Shown here one piece after another: positions 34,901-48,059 of a stretch of DNA of 64,000 nucleotides. The number at the start of each line of letters is the position of its first letter. The first letter of the stretch is position 1. A program made the position numbers and the translations under genes. Origin of the DNA: Brasenia schreberi (Eukaryota; Streptophyta; Magnoliopsida; Nymphaeales; Cabombaceae); NCBI GenBank assembly GCA_036023115.1, contig JAYKKT010000090.1, positions 33,402,001-33,466,000 of the forward strand. Direction: 5' to 3'. Below the pieces are notes generated by a model, which was given only the letters and a program-made list of their open reading frames with translations, made no database searches and was not told the DNA's origin.

Positions 34901-35870
34901 TCCTCGTTTGATGGAAAGGAGTATGTGGTCATGCGTTTTCATTCGTTTCGTGGACCGACGTTGGAATTTGAAACTTTTGAAAGAGAACGGTTGGATCAGG
35001 TTCAGGTGTAGATTCGATGAAATTTGATACGCTTGCATCATGGAACGTTGTTAAACCTTGGTTCAAATTTGAAGATTGTAGGAGCAAAGTGGTACTCAGC
35101 TGGTCTTTTGTCTGGTTTTTTTGTCAACTTTCCGAATTTTGGGACAGGTGGCAGGTGCTTGATTCGTTGGACATTACCGAGGAGGATTCTTGGCCCCATT
35201 TTTATTCCTGCAGATTTCACTTCTCCGCTTTGTAGAGTACGTCCCTCTGGCTCGGAGTGGCGTTTATTCAATCCTTCATCAATACTTCTCGCTGTTCCCA
35301 TGTGGAAAAAGATCCCGTTGGCTTATTCGAACGAATCGTTTGCAGATTAGCACATTCCCTTCCCTGTGGATTTGTGGGTCTTGTTTGCGCTTGTGAATTC
35401 GTCTCCTCCTTTTGCTTCGATTGTTCGAGAGCATTTTGATTTGAGGTGCTGCGCTCTCTGTTGTTTGATTTCAATGTCAAGTTCGTCTTATTTCTTGATG
35501 AACTCTACACGCAGATCTTGCTTATTTGATTATTTGATTTGAGGTTCAAGTGGTGTTAATGTTATTCTCCTCTTCCTGTGGGGTGGGGGCTGCTGATGAC
35601 AGAATGCATTCATGATTCTTGGGGCCTTGGACGTATGAAAGTTAGAAGGATGGTTTCTTTTACGAGTAATCCTTCACTTTTCATCTAAAAACGAGTTTAT
35701 TCTTTAGCTTTATTCCAAAAGCAAAGTTGATTTGAGGCGTCGATTACAAGGATTGGAAGGAAAGAAAATTTTGAAAGGAAAATCTGAATTACGATAATTC
35801 TTTTGAGGACAGTGTTTTGCTAACGCTTCTTCTCTCTGTTTTTGTAGTTGCAACATGGTGACCTGAGACA
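32215..35870 (+). promoter_or_regulatory. Upstream / 5' leader region of the SUN gene (donor of the duplicated block)
   Basis: This is non-coding. 32193-35174 is the counterpart of 5553-8473. It has (TA)n(GA)n at 33258-33331, (GA)n at 33512-33579 and (GA)n at 34826-34898, each longer than in the copy. A short frame MEEVDMHAMHWLEPPYF (from 33589) is kept in both copies but is not a recognised protein. Just before the coding start, TTTTTGTAG (AG at 35846-35847) looks like the acceptor of a 5'-UTR intron, so the first exon lies somewhere upstream. Confidence 0.55.
35855..35866 (+). promoter_or_regulatory. Minimal upstream ORF (Met-Val-Thr-stop) before SUN
   Basis: ATGGTGACCTGA lies 4 bases before the main ATG at 35871, after the likely 5'-UTR intron acceptor. 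A terminating uORF this close could lower initiation at the main start. That effect is inference. Confidence 0.4.
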
Positions 35871-38447
35871 ATGCAGCGGTCTCGGAGAACTCTTCTCCAG
35901 AGAAGAAAGGCTCTGGAGATTATCGTCCTTCGGAGGAAACGGTTGTACAAACTACTTTCTCTGGCCTTGGTTCTTATTTCTTGGGGTCTCATATTTCTTC
36001 TGAATTCTTGGATGGGACGGATCGATGGATACAGATGTAAGTTCTCAATCATCTTCTTCCTGGATCAGCAATCTAATTGTCCATTCAACATGCCTCAAAA
36101 AATTCATTCAACAAAAGAAAAGAGCCTTTGTTTCCTTAAATTCATATTTTCTTCAATTGCTGATTGCAAGTTTTGAGTTCTTGGATGGGTTTGTGGATCC
36201 AATTTCTGATTCAAATCATTATTTTCATGGGTGCTTGTGACTGTGTGCAGATATGGGAGATGCGATTGCTTCCAAGCCAAATGGTTCGTTCTATGCGGCA
36301 GTTTTGCTAGTTCTGAATATGACAACAGTAGATGGATCCATGCAGGAAGATGCCTTTGGTGGGGGAGATCCAATCGAGGCACAAGTGCTGGAATCGACAT
36401 TGGCAGAACATCTGGATATGGCTGTTAGAAATTTTTCATCCGATGAAAATTTTCAGCTTCATTCTTCTAATGATGGAAGGATTCGGCTGTTAGAAATGGA
36501 GGGGACAGAACATCTGGTTCGTGCAGTAGATGTCCGAATTGAAAAGGTTACGCAGGATTTAAGATATGAACCCGACCAAATGGCTGTTGATACTCAGAAA
36601 GGCAATGGGTTATTTCCCATTCCAGATCCTGATCTGGAAGAACCGAGAAGTAAAGCCGTTGTTTCTGAAGGTCGATCTGGGAGGGATCAGCTTGGGAGTA
36701 TCATTCACAGGCTGGAGCCTGGCGGGAAAGAGTACAATTATGCTTCTGAATCAAAGGGAGCTAAGATCTTGGATTGTAACAAAGAAGCAAAAGGTGCCTC
36801 CAATATTTTGAACAAAGACAAGGACAAATATCTTCGGAATCCATGTTCTTCTAAACAGAAGTTTATTGTTATACAGCTCTCAGAGGAAACCTTAGTCGAC
36901 ACAATAGAGATTGGGAATTTCGAACATTACTCTTCGAATTTCAAGGATTTCGGGCTACTCAGCAGCTTGGTTTATCCTACGGAGAGATGGACCTACCTTG
37001 GTGAGTTCAATGCTGCAAATGTAAAGCATGCACAAAGGTTCACTCTCCCAGAGCCAAAGTGGGCTCGGTACTTAAAGATTAATTTGCTTACCCATTATGG
37101 AACAGAATTCTACTGCACACTGAGTGTCGTGGAGGTGTATGGTGTAGACGCCATTGAGAAGATGCTGGAAGAATTGGTTCCCTTTCAGGATGATGGACGA
37201 AGATTAGAGGAACAACCGTTTGATCGAACATCTGGGCAGGGTAACACTAGAATGGATGCTGGGGAGGAACTTAGCAAACTTCTACACAGGTTAGATTCCT
37301 CCTCTAATCTGTTGGGTTCCTCTCAAGAAGTCATGGATTTTGAATATAGGCTTGACATCCAAAAACCCGAGCTTTCCAAAAGCAATCTACATGACTCCGT
37401 AGCTGAATCAATACCAAGAAATGGTGGAAGGATGCCTGAAGATGCAGTCCTTAAGATATTGATGCAGAAAGTCAGATCTTTGGATTTGAATTTCTCTGTT
37501 TTAGAGAGATATATTGAAGAATTAAATTCAAGATACGTGAATAGCTTCAATCATTTTGATCAGGATCTTTCTGATAAAACGTTGGTGATGCAGCATGTGG
37601 TGTCATCAACAAGGGACCTTCAAGAAAGCAAGGAATTCATTGTAAGAGCATTTCAGTATCTCTATCATTTTGAAAATATATGGATTTGAGCTACGTTTTT
37701 TCCTTTGTTAAAAATTTATCTTAAGCCTTCCATTGGTTGACCAGGCTAGAGATCTCGACGAACTTAAGGATTGGAAAGCTTCCGTTGGTTCTCAGATGAA
37801 TAAATTGGTTGTAGATAACGAACTACTCAGGTTTGAAACCTACTTTACACGTTGTTACTCAATCTGCCCATGTATGTACAATCATGTACTTTTCTTTATA
37901 TTGGATGAATTGATGTGGACAAGGAAGCTACATCACATACTTGCTATGCCTTCGGTAGGAGCTTCGCAGTCTATTATCTGCTTATAATTCTCAGTTTGTG
38001 CATCACTGCATGTAATACATTCTCTAAAAGTTCTGTATATTGGTTTTGATGATTTAAGTAGCTTAAAGCAGTCAGTGTTTGATAAGTACTCAAGTCCAGT
38101 TGCTATGAGAAGCCTATATATTCTGTCCTTTTTTATTTCCATACAAAGTTCAGATGCATGGAGTGATCAGTAAACGTAACTTTGATTATCCTCCTTACCC
38201 TGTTTGCTTGTTTCATTGCAGATTAGAGATGGAGAGACGGCACAATGATCTTGTGAACATGGAGAATAAAGGTTTAGTCATTCTATTGTTTAGCTTTATG
38301 TGCGGGACTTTAGCTATCTTCAAGATATTTATGGGTCTTCTGGCAAGTTTCTGTAGGACAAATAACTCCGTCCATTACTGTAGGTTGAGCTCGCCTTGGA
38401 TTTTGATGTTGTTCTCTACCTATGTAATCTTTATCCTTGTGATATAA
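35871..38447 (+). CDS. Mid-SUN domain protein (plant SUN3/SUN4 type), four exons, 622 aa
   Basis: Exons: 35871-36036, 36251-37641, 37745-37830, 38222-38447, all with GT/AG borders and matching phases. Mid-SUN proteins sit in the nuclear envelope and ER and, with KASH partners, shape the nucleus. The order fits the class: a basic N-terminus (MQRSRRTLLQRRKA), a transmembrane segment near residues 27-47, a central SUN domain at about 207-366 (NPCSSKQKFIVIQLSEETLV, then WTYLGEFNA and ARYLKINLLTHYGTEFYCTL), an acidic/coiled-coil part with exon 3 (ARDLDELKDW...), then two C-terminal membrane segments at about 566-588 and 604-622. Start choice: the protein begins with the MQRSRR motif typical of plant mid-SUN proteins. 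The length is somewhat above that of the Arabidopsis members. The donor LINE sits about 3.7 kb upstream of the start. Confidence 0.92.
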
Positions 38448-39944
38448 ATTATATGCATATGCTTTGTACAGTAATTTGAGCATATGCTAAACGCAGTGAA
38501 GGGGCTAAAAGTTTTGTAGTAATCTCTTTCCAGTTTCTCCTTGATTCTGGTCAAGATGATAATCTCTAGCAGACAGATTATTGAAATCTTCTCATGTACT
38601 GAAGACAATAGTATCTTTTATTCCAAAGACTGAATTTCCATGAGAATCTAGAGTTTGTGTATCTTCTTCACTTGGTTGTTTGTTTAACTCATTATCCTGA
38701 CATGGATTATGTTCAAATATTACTTTATGTGCAATTTCCCCCTAATGATCTAACAATTGCAGCACAAGTAAATTATGCACTAGCTAAGGATTGTTCTCTC
38801 CATCATAATAAGGCAAATAGTACAGTATTGGGAAGGTATCAGTGTTCTGTAATTGCCAGTGTATGCACTTCACTATCTGCCCTAATAATTTAAGGTCGGA
38901 CCTCACTGGAGCAAGTTTCTAAAGACCAAACTCGGAGAGATCACCCAATCTTCTTCTGTAATTGCTAGTATATGCCTTCAAACTCTGTATTTGTTCAATA
39001 AATATTGGTACTAAACATTATTAATAATTCTATTATGATAAAAGCTATTTTAATAAGGAAAAATATGTCGATCACATTTGCAGGTTGCATGCCTACAGTA
39101 AACCGCTTGTACAAAGAATTGTCTCTTTGACATGCACGCTATTGCAAACTTGAGAAACAGTTCTTAGTCATGTCATCAAGATCACCTAAACATTCAGGGA
39201 ATCCGCCTGTTCGAATTACACAGGCAATTTAAGAGGTACTAAAACATACAGAAATTTATCAAATTCGACCCAATTCTGGAGCTTCACACAACTGAACCAC
39301 AAAATTGATCAACTGGCTAACTGCATAAACTGGCAAGCATCAAATTAGTAATTCAGAATTTGTTAGTGATTTTAGCATATAAGATTTGGTATATAAAAAG
39401 GTTGATTTTCCTCATCAACAAAGATATATTTACTAATAACAAATGATGGCATGGAGTAGTAGCAGGGCAATGGACTCTGACAATAAATAGGTCAGGATTT
39501 CAATGTCCTTGGGTTTGTTGTGGTAACTGGTACTGGAGGGGTCTGCCTAACCTCAGATTGGCTTTCGAAAAAATTTACTATTATTAAGAAAAGTTATATT
39601 TACAAAATTATGTCCTAAATGTCTATTTTTCTTCAGAAACTGAGGCACAAACCATTATATTCATGTCTTTGAGATCGAACGAACAGCCTCAGTGATGAAT
39701 CCTCGCAACTCGTAGGAATTCATAGAGCAAAATGAAAAGCCAGGATTGATTTCATCAAGCTGCCATACTTTTTACACCCTGATCATTAAATACAAGAACA
39801 AAGAAGAAAATCCATTCGGCCATGGAAACTTTCACAAAGGTAAAAGCTAGTGAGCTTATTGAATGACTAAGAGCAAAATCTACATTCATCATATGGAACA
39901 AGCTCAGAAGCAGGAAGCGTCACTGACCAAGTCAGGTGATTCAG
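38448..39944. other. Intergenic space between convergent SUN and response-regulator genes
   Basis: AT-rich 3' flanks of both genes; no gene or clear repeat seen. Confidence 0.6.
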
Positions 39945-41783
39945 TCACGCGACAGCAACTCCAGCAAGTTGTGGCCGTCTCTCGGATTCATTTTCTGGTA
40001 TTATGTCAGGGTGGAGCTTTCGCTTTTTGGTGGCTTTCACTGGAGGCGTTGCCGTTCTTATGTAGCTTCTTAGTTTATCAACATGTTTTGATTGAAGAGG
40101 CTTAAGGATGAAATCTTCAGCTCCTTCTGAGAGGCACCTGAGTGTAAAGAACATGCAATCATCTTATGAGAAGCGTAGCATGCAATCTTTGTAGAAGTCC
40201 CTAAGAAATTATTTTGATTATTACCTACTGATTCTCTGTGGCTCATTCTCTGATGACATTATGACTACGGGAATGGATTTCAGGTGTCTGTTTTCCTGTT
40301 ATTTCAAGGGAAGAACAGAGGCATGGGTGTGAATAAGAATGATTTCTAAATACAAGACTTACAGATATACAAACAGGGGAAAAGTTTTCCAAGGATTTTC
40401 GAAGTGTTGAAACAGGGAAATGTTTTCAACAGTGTCATACTTTGACCATCTTGAGGAGATCATAGCCAGACATTCCTGGCATGCAGTAGTCGGTGAGGAT
40501 TATGTCAACTTGATTGTCCTAGAAACATATTTCAGAAGATTAGCTTTAAACAGCAAAGTAAACAGAGAAACAGTTCTCTGAATTTCTGAATCAACTGATA
40601 TCAAAGTAGAACAGCAAATGACTGATCAAAGCCATCCCATGAAATAGCAAGCTTCTCCTGAATCGATTGATATCAATGAAAAACACCTAAAGACATTAAA
40701 ATGGTACCCAAGAAGAAAAGGACCCACTGCCTGTGCGGGATTAAAGCCATCAAGTATATCGAGAGTTTCGAGAGGCAATCTAAAGACATTAAATTCAGCC
40801 AACCCACTTTGTCCACAGACAATTATAGACGAAGAAAGTTATTGAAGGCTCTATATTCTCTTCTTCTTTCCGGTGAACACTTCTCTAATAATCGGGCAAT
40901 TATGAATTAACAAATCACATCAATTATAGAGAAAAATACTGCGTTGTACTTACATTAACACTTGCAGGATTGATGGTTTCTTCGTTCAAACGAAGAACCT
41001 CCATGGCCTTCTTCCCACTATCAACAGTGGTGACTGCAAAGACCAACGAAGCTTTAGTATCCAAAAATACTAAACTAAACAGAAATCGAAAAACACATAT
41101 AGCTTAAGCTAGTTCATAAGTTGTATGATTGCATCCCAGATTTGGAACTTCAGTAGATCAAACACTCCCTAATTAGGACCTCAAACAAACAAAAAGCCAA
41201 CTTACAACGCCCAAAGAGCAACTCATCTTAGCATCTAAACCAATTTAAAACCAACAACACTACAAGATATTATTCAAGAGAGTAATAAATACAAATTCTA
41301 GTATAAACTGGGGAAAAAAGTGTCGGAAAAGCATGAGAAGAGAACAAATGAAAGCAGATGAAGAGGAGAGGATGGGGGCCCATAGATTCTCGACGAATAC
41401 CTTAAAAGTAGTAAGAGAACACTACCAAGAAATCCAAACTGCTAATATTTCTTCCGTAACAACCACAAACCAGCTTTGAGATTAGGCGGGAGAACAACAG
41501 AAATCATATTACAGAAGGGAAGAGCTTGAATTGCCCAAGTTTCACATATCCTTCACATCGAAAAAGAAAATGCGAGGGAAAATAATACTAATTGCACTCA
41601 GGCTACATTCTCAAGCAGGGGATCAACAAGTGAAGGACATTTTGGAATTTAATTTATTTTTTAATTAGAGCTGTATGCACCTTTGAAGAGGCCAGATTTG
41701 AGGATCTTCGCCAATATTTTCCTGTCAACAGCGCAGTCGTCGACGGCCAAGACATGAAAGCAAGACGGTGAGGACCCAACCAT
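39945..41783 (-). CDS. Type-A cytokinin response regulator, five exons, 174 aa
   Basis: Exons on the minus strand: 41783-41681, 41033-40954, 40518-40441, 40295-40225, 40137-39945; lengths and phases join exactly (525 nt with stop). Type-A regulators receive phosphate from histidine phosphotransfer proteins and act as negative feedback in cytokinin signalling. Receiver-domain marks: acidic pair Asp15-Asp16 (HVLAVDDC), phospho-acceptor Asp71 (ILTDYCMPGMSGYDLL), Ser101 (VVIMSSE) and Lys123 (DFILKP). After the receiver there is only a short basic tail (KATKKRKLHPD) with no Myb-like output domain, which defines type A. In exon 4 the acceptor before ENRHLKSIPVV is needed for frame; the nearer AG (before ACACCTG) would shift it. 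The donor of exon 1 is GTGCAT, a weak but valid GT. Confidence 0.93.
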
Positions 41784-43987
41784 ATCCACTCTCTCTCTCT
41801 CTCTCTCTGTACCTTGTGTATGATACCGCAGTGCAGAATTTTACTCAATTTAATGAGTGCCTGTGCATGTGTGTGGGAGAGAGAACCTTGTGTACGGTAT
41901 CACGTGCAGAATTTTGCACAATTTAATGTGCGAGTATGGGTGCGTGTTTTGTGTGTGTGTGAGAGAGAATAATGTATTAAATAAATGCATTGATCGCTTT
42001 CTGTGATGGATTGTTGTATGCTCAACACTGAATTTACAGACTCGAATGGCTAAACTGAACATGCGAACTGCATACGTGAAAAATATTCAGAAATCTAAAC
42101 AAATATGGAGAAGAATCATATTCAATTTAACATTTACGCAGCTATCACTCTACATTCAGGCAAAATTTTGATATCAATTTGAGAACGTTGACATTCCTTG
42201 GGATGATATCGCTCATATATAAAATAATCGACTTATTTGTCAAACCCGGAAAGAAGTTGATCCTTACAAACTCAACAACACACAGCCTCGCAATCCACCA
42301 ACTTTTAAAAAATAAGCTTCATCACCCAAACCAAAAGTATGTGCGAGTTCCCGAGGGCGTGATTGTGGTGCGAGTGTCTGTAGGTCTGTTTGTATGTGTG
42401 CTACAGAGAGAGAGAGAGATTTCGAACTATAAGAGTCCGCGAAATCAGCTTTAGATTATGCTGTCGGGAGGAATCTTTCGGGATTGAATATACTCCATCC
42501 TGTCAACCCTCAACGTGGCGCCATCGATTCTCTCTCTCTCTCTCTCTCCATGGCAAAAAAATCTCCCTCTTCCTCCCTAAAAGATATGAACTTTATATTC
42601 AAGAAAAGAAATGAAAAAAATGCTTACATATAATGAAAGGAAAAGAAGACCTACCAAGAAATATATTAAATTCTATATAGTAAAATATTAATAAAAGATA
42701 AATTGGAAAATTACGCGGCATAACATTACTTATTTATCTTTTTAAAGTATCGTGATATTTCTTGAGACATTACTTCACTAGATAGTTTTGGACACATCAA
42801 CAACTTACCTTTTATTATTGGAAAATAAAAAAGACTTTTGGAGGCAAAAATAATTCATCCTTATACACCCCCACCTTCTGTATTTCATTTAGTGAGAGAG
42901 AGAAAAAAGAGAAAAGGAGAAATGGTAGGGAGCTAATTGATAGGAACTGAATGGTCATCACCTCCCTCTCTCGGGCCCAAAATGTACTTATCTCGTTCCT
43001 CTGCTTCTCTTTTTCTTCCTAAAGAGAGAGAAGGAAGAAGCTATGGAATAGGAATACCAAGAAGATTATAGAAAAAGCATTCATCAACTTTTCATTTTAT
43101 GTTCAACTTCTCGACTATTACAGGATAATTTCTTAACTTTATATATATAAATAAATAAATAAACTAAAAATGATATTTTTGTACCAATGATACTGATATT
43201 TAAACCAAAAACAGATACTGATGATATGAATGAAATATAACGAAATAGAGCCACTTTGAGGTTCTCCATGAAATGAGGCATGAAAAGTAGCCACTGTGCA
43301 CAAGTTCCAAGGAGTTACAAAAGAAGCTTCAGGCTTATATTGGTCATAAGTTGAGAATGAGAGTTAAATTCCATGAGATTTAATCTCTCATTGTTCCTCA
43401 ATAGCTGAGTAATGAAATGATGCTGTCGGGATATATCTTTTCATGAGAATATTTTCTTACTTTTAGGTGTTGAAATCAATTTAATTAGCATTATCTGATT
43501 ATGCGAAACTTGTAGAAAGTACATCTATTTAATAATAGACTCTTAAAACCTATGGAGAACGGAAATAATTTACGTTGGTCGGTGAAAAGTGTAGCAAGGA
43601 AATTCCTTGTTGAGAGAATTCTATTGTCGTTTACGCAACGTCCCTGCATAGCCTGGAACCTGGACCTAACTTTTATGGTAAACTATATTCCCCAAACGAA
43701 AGAACTCATGGCTTAGTACAAAGCACGCACGCCCTACTCACACATATATTTTGAAAATAGTTCAACGCCATCATGGTGTTTCACTTAGTTAGTTAAATAG
43801 GCAACTTGTTCATTTTAAAATAAGACATGCTAATCCTTACAGTTTAATAAAACAGCCCATGCTGGCTTGCAAATTTGATTATGAATTATATGGTTAGATT
43901 TCTACATGTACAACAACAAACAAACACAGATTTTAGCAAACTAAGTAAACGAGCAAACACGAGTTGAAGGTTGTAGTGATTCTCTCT

Positions 43988-44068
<81 letters not shown>

Positions 44069-46920
44069 GAGAGAGAGAGAGAGCTGCTAGGCTTTCATGT
44101 TCATGAAGGATTATAGTGGTCTAATCGATATTGAGATGATCCTAAAAAAAAGTTTGTCCATAACTCTTTCTCTCAGGTTTGTGTCCTCTCCAACCTCTCT
44201 CTTTTGTATCCCTTCTCTTATGCTCCACCATCCTCCCCTCCCCCTTCTCGTGCACCACCATTCACCTGATGTAGTAGGTGGCCATCCTTCCCACTCTCTC
44301 TCTTTCTCTGCAGTGAAGTGAGGGTGACATTAAGAGGACGTAGACTCGAGAGAGAGTTAAACGCTCTAGTGACTTTTTTATGACTTCATTTCAACCATCA
44401 AAGTGATAGATTGTACCACTACGATCATCTAAGGTAGTCTGTTACCAAATGAAGTCTAACAACTCTAGTTTTCTCCTTCTTTATATATATGTGTGTGCAT
44501 ATATGATTTATATGGTCACAATTCTCTCTATATCTATCTATCTATATATATATATATGCTTGATTTATATGATTATAACTCTCAACTTCTCTCTATATAT
44601 ATACATCGCACAAGGAGCAATAGCCCCACTGATGAGGCGGCTTCTTACAAGTTGAAACTCATGAGTATGGTACCCAGGTGTGTATTGCTTTGGCCGCTCC
44701 ATCTTAAAATTTAAAAATAAAACGAAAATAAAGATATAAGTCAAAAATGTGTTTGTTATAAAAGGAGGCAGAACCCAACACACGTATGCAAGGTCGGAAA
44801 AGTTAAAACGTTGCTTCCAAACCTGAAAATATGTCTTAATTCAAGGGGTTGGAAAAACCTAGCGTAAAACTCCATGGCTATGAGCATCACCTCTTGTGAA
44901 AAAAAATAATTGGTTTAAGATAAAAACGGACTCGTAGCTCCTTCCAATTGCGTTGAATGCACAAAAGAACCCCACGAATAAGCAACCGTTGCATGAAACG
45001 ACGCTGCAGCGAATTGCACCAGTGTAAATGAAGGAAGCGTTTGCTTTTCTCATACTTCCGTGGATCAAAATATGGCGACTTTGAGAGAACCCTCTCATCA
45101 TTCCCATGAAGCCACAAACCCTTACAACTAAAGAAACTTGTGACGCATCAAATCTCCCTTTTTGATACCAAATCTTCTTAGAATAATGCCCCCCTTTCTC
45201 TCGCACACAAGAAAAAAAGAGGGGAGGAATGGCACCAACAAATCAAAAGAGTAGGCTTTACCTTCTGGACTTGTCTCGGATATGGTTAATTGGAAGATCT
45301 ACAAATTGATAGAGATGTATGAGAAAAGAAGAAAATAAAATGTGTCTTTTGTGGTTGTATCACAAGAGGAGGTTGAAGCCTAACACGCGGACATATTGCA
45401 CACACTCGGAGTCAAACTCCCCACCATCAGCAACGGTGCTAAAGCGTCCTACAGTTGAGCCAACGCTCTGAATGCACAATAAAATGTGTTTAAATGAGAA
45501 AACGAGAACACAGAATGGTGAATCAACACAAGGTCAGACATTGTGATGTTTTATGAACTTTGCATTTTGTCCCACCCTAAGCATGTGAAAATAGACCAAA
45601 TTAAGAAAAATGATATAGCCTAGAATATACCTTAGGTGTGTTTGATACAAGGTTTGAGGAGAGTTGGGCCTTTTGTTTTCTGGTTCTCATCACTGTAGTG
45701 TCGTTCTATATGCCCATTTTAAGTCCAAAATGGGTCCCACAAGAACTAAACCCTAAGACTTGGAACCCCAAAAGCCTCCATTTCTTTTACGTTGTCTTGC
45801 AGGAAAACAAAGTATTAGTATCATTCGTGAGCCAGACACAAAACTATACCGTTTAGTTTAGTCATGTAGTTCCAATATTAGGGGTTTGATATAAGGTTTA
45901 AAGAGAATTAGACTTTGACTTTCAGTGCCAAAGGTTTTAAGTTCCATTATGCATCAAACACAAAACTCGTTGTTAGTGTAGAATTGTGGTTTCATGAGTT
46001 CAATTTGAATAAAAAACTTTGATATCTAGAGAGAGGTGAGCCAGAGGAATTGAAAGCAAAGGCTTTGCATGAAAATCTAAATTCTTCTTCTCTCTCGTGT
46101 TGCTATTTACCCCTTCACAAAAACCCTAGTGTCAATACCACTCACAAATCAATCATAAAACATAATTCCTTGAAACCATAGTTACAACCTCGTGCGAGTC
46201 TAGGATTACAGTTCTAGCATCATGAGCCTGACACTACGTATCAAAGACACCGCAAACCCTTCATCTAAAGCATGAAACCTGTTGGGCTATTGTGACTTAC
46301 TTTGTCAAGCAGAAGTATTAGCACAAACTTCCCAATTGTAGGCCAGTGTCACAGGGACACGCCCTTTTAGAAGTGTCTCTCCCGACACAATCTACATGCA
46401 ACTGACCAATATTAATTAATTTACTGTATTCTACATTAGACTCATGTATTTAAATGTATAATAAACTTACCATCTATCAATATTAAAATACAGTAATTTC
46501 AACTCTAGATTTTCCTCTGCAACTCGCGTGCTCATAGCTTTTCATGGCCATGGCAACACCAGTTATCAGCAACACATGCACCAGCTTTTGTCATAGAAAA
46601 CACCAGTTATCGTTCTTTTTTCTCTTATTTATTTATTTTAGAATAGTTCCTTTGTTATGCCCTCCAGATAATCAATCATGATCATCAGAAGAAGCTGTCT
46701 TGCTTGAAACCAGCAAGTCTAAAACTAAGTGCAGAAGAGGATGGCTGAAAGTGCAGCCTGAGTTAGTCAGGTGGTAGAAAACAGTTTCTTTTATAATCTT
46801 AACTTGCATCTAAAAGGTCGATGATTCCCATCGGAAGAAATAAGTTCCTCTTTCTCAGCGGTGTTACCATATAATCTTACCACTTCATGGTGCTAGTAGT
46901 AGTCAGCCGGAACCGGCCAT
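41784..46920. other. 5-kb intergenic region
   Basis: The left end is the response-regulator upstream region, with (CT)n tracts at 41790-41808 and 42530-42548 that would be GA-rich leader or promoter on its strand. It contains the long (TA)n(GA)n tract 43990-44083. No gene is recognised. Confidence 0.55.
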
Positions 46921-47425
46921 GGTGTTACTAGACGTGTCCGGTTCCGGCAGTTGGAACCGTGGGTTTTGGTTTGTTCGAAACTTAGAATCGAAATCAAACT
47001 GAATTGATATCGGTTCTGGTTTTTGGAATCATTCCAAAACTGACAGGCAACCTCAATGACCTTGGGAGAATAAGTAAGCGTCCATTTTTAAAGTCAATGC
47101 GCTCTGAGGAATCGAACCACCGAATGGGGCGGTGGGGAGCGGTCTGTTGCTGAGCTACCGATGTGTTGGCAATAAAGTTTTTTTTTTAAAGTTATTTAAA
47201 CCATATCGGAGGTTTGAAACTATCAGTTCAAAATCGATATGTTCTAAGCGGTTTGGAATCGTAAGTTCTGGTTTTGGTTTCAGAAAACATGAACCGTAAC
47301 TGAACTGGAGGGTCCCTGATTCCAGGTCCAGTTCAGTTGATTCTGATTGCCGCTGGTTCTGTAAGCGGTTCGGTTCCGGTTTGAACCTGGGAGCTGGTTC
47401 GAAACCGGTCATGTCTAGGTGATAC
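46921..47425. mobile_element. Non-autonomous hAT-type DNA transposon (489 bp)
   Basis: The element 46929-47417 begins TAGACGTGTCCGGTTCCGG and ends with the inverted form of TAGACATGACCGGTTTCG (about three mismatches). It is bordered by 8-bp direct repeats GGTGTTAC (46921-46928) and GGTGATAC (47418-47425). 8-bp TSDs and short TIRs are the hAT signature. There is no transposase. It is full of GGTTC/GAACC words that let parts fold on each other. Confidence 0.75.
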
Positions 47426-48059
47426 CATAGAAATAAGCAACTTATTCTATGATTTAGCATTCTTATTTCTCATATGATAAATCGTGTATTATATACTATA
47501 ACTGCGAATAGGAATGTGGAACCAAAACGGACGGTGTGATCTGGTTCTACTTATATCTGCCTGGTTTGGTTATGGTTATGCTTGAGCTTATAACCTAACT
47601 ATATCTGACCAACACACTTACTACATCTGTGCATTTGGCTTTGGCCTCCCCATTGTACCAAAAAAAACAGGGAACAAAATCAATACTATAGAAAGCAGAT
47701 TTTCTTCATCATCAAATTTAAAACAATATAAACCATGATTTTTTACATGTCTAATACATAGCGGAAATCAGTTAAAAGAATTATCTAATGCAAAACAAGG
47801 TTTCTTGATAAATAAACATTTACCTAAAATAAACATTTCAATTTTAGCTTATTCGTAAGATCGGCCAAAGCATACTTGTTGGAGCACTTGGAAGTAACTC
47901 AAAATGACATTGTACACTTTGCTATAGAAGCTCTTGATGTCAATATTCAAACCCAATAAGAATGCAAATGGGGCAGTTTGGCACCCATCCGAACCCGCCC
48001 TGCACTGACCTCGTGGTAAAACTTGCTTCTCCCTGCCCCCCAAATCTTAGGAATTAAAA
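47426..48059. other. Intergenic DNA, nothing recognised
   Basis: No coding signal. The acyltransferase pseudogene begins at about 48060, but its N-terminal half is not found here. Confidence 0.5.

Noticed and set aside
44859..45206. Minus-strand ORF of 115 aa
   Set aside because: No recognisable motif, and an overlapping ORF in another frame is equally good; likely chance.
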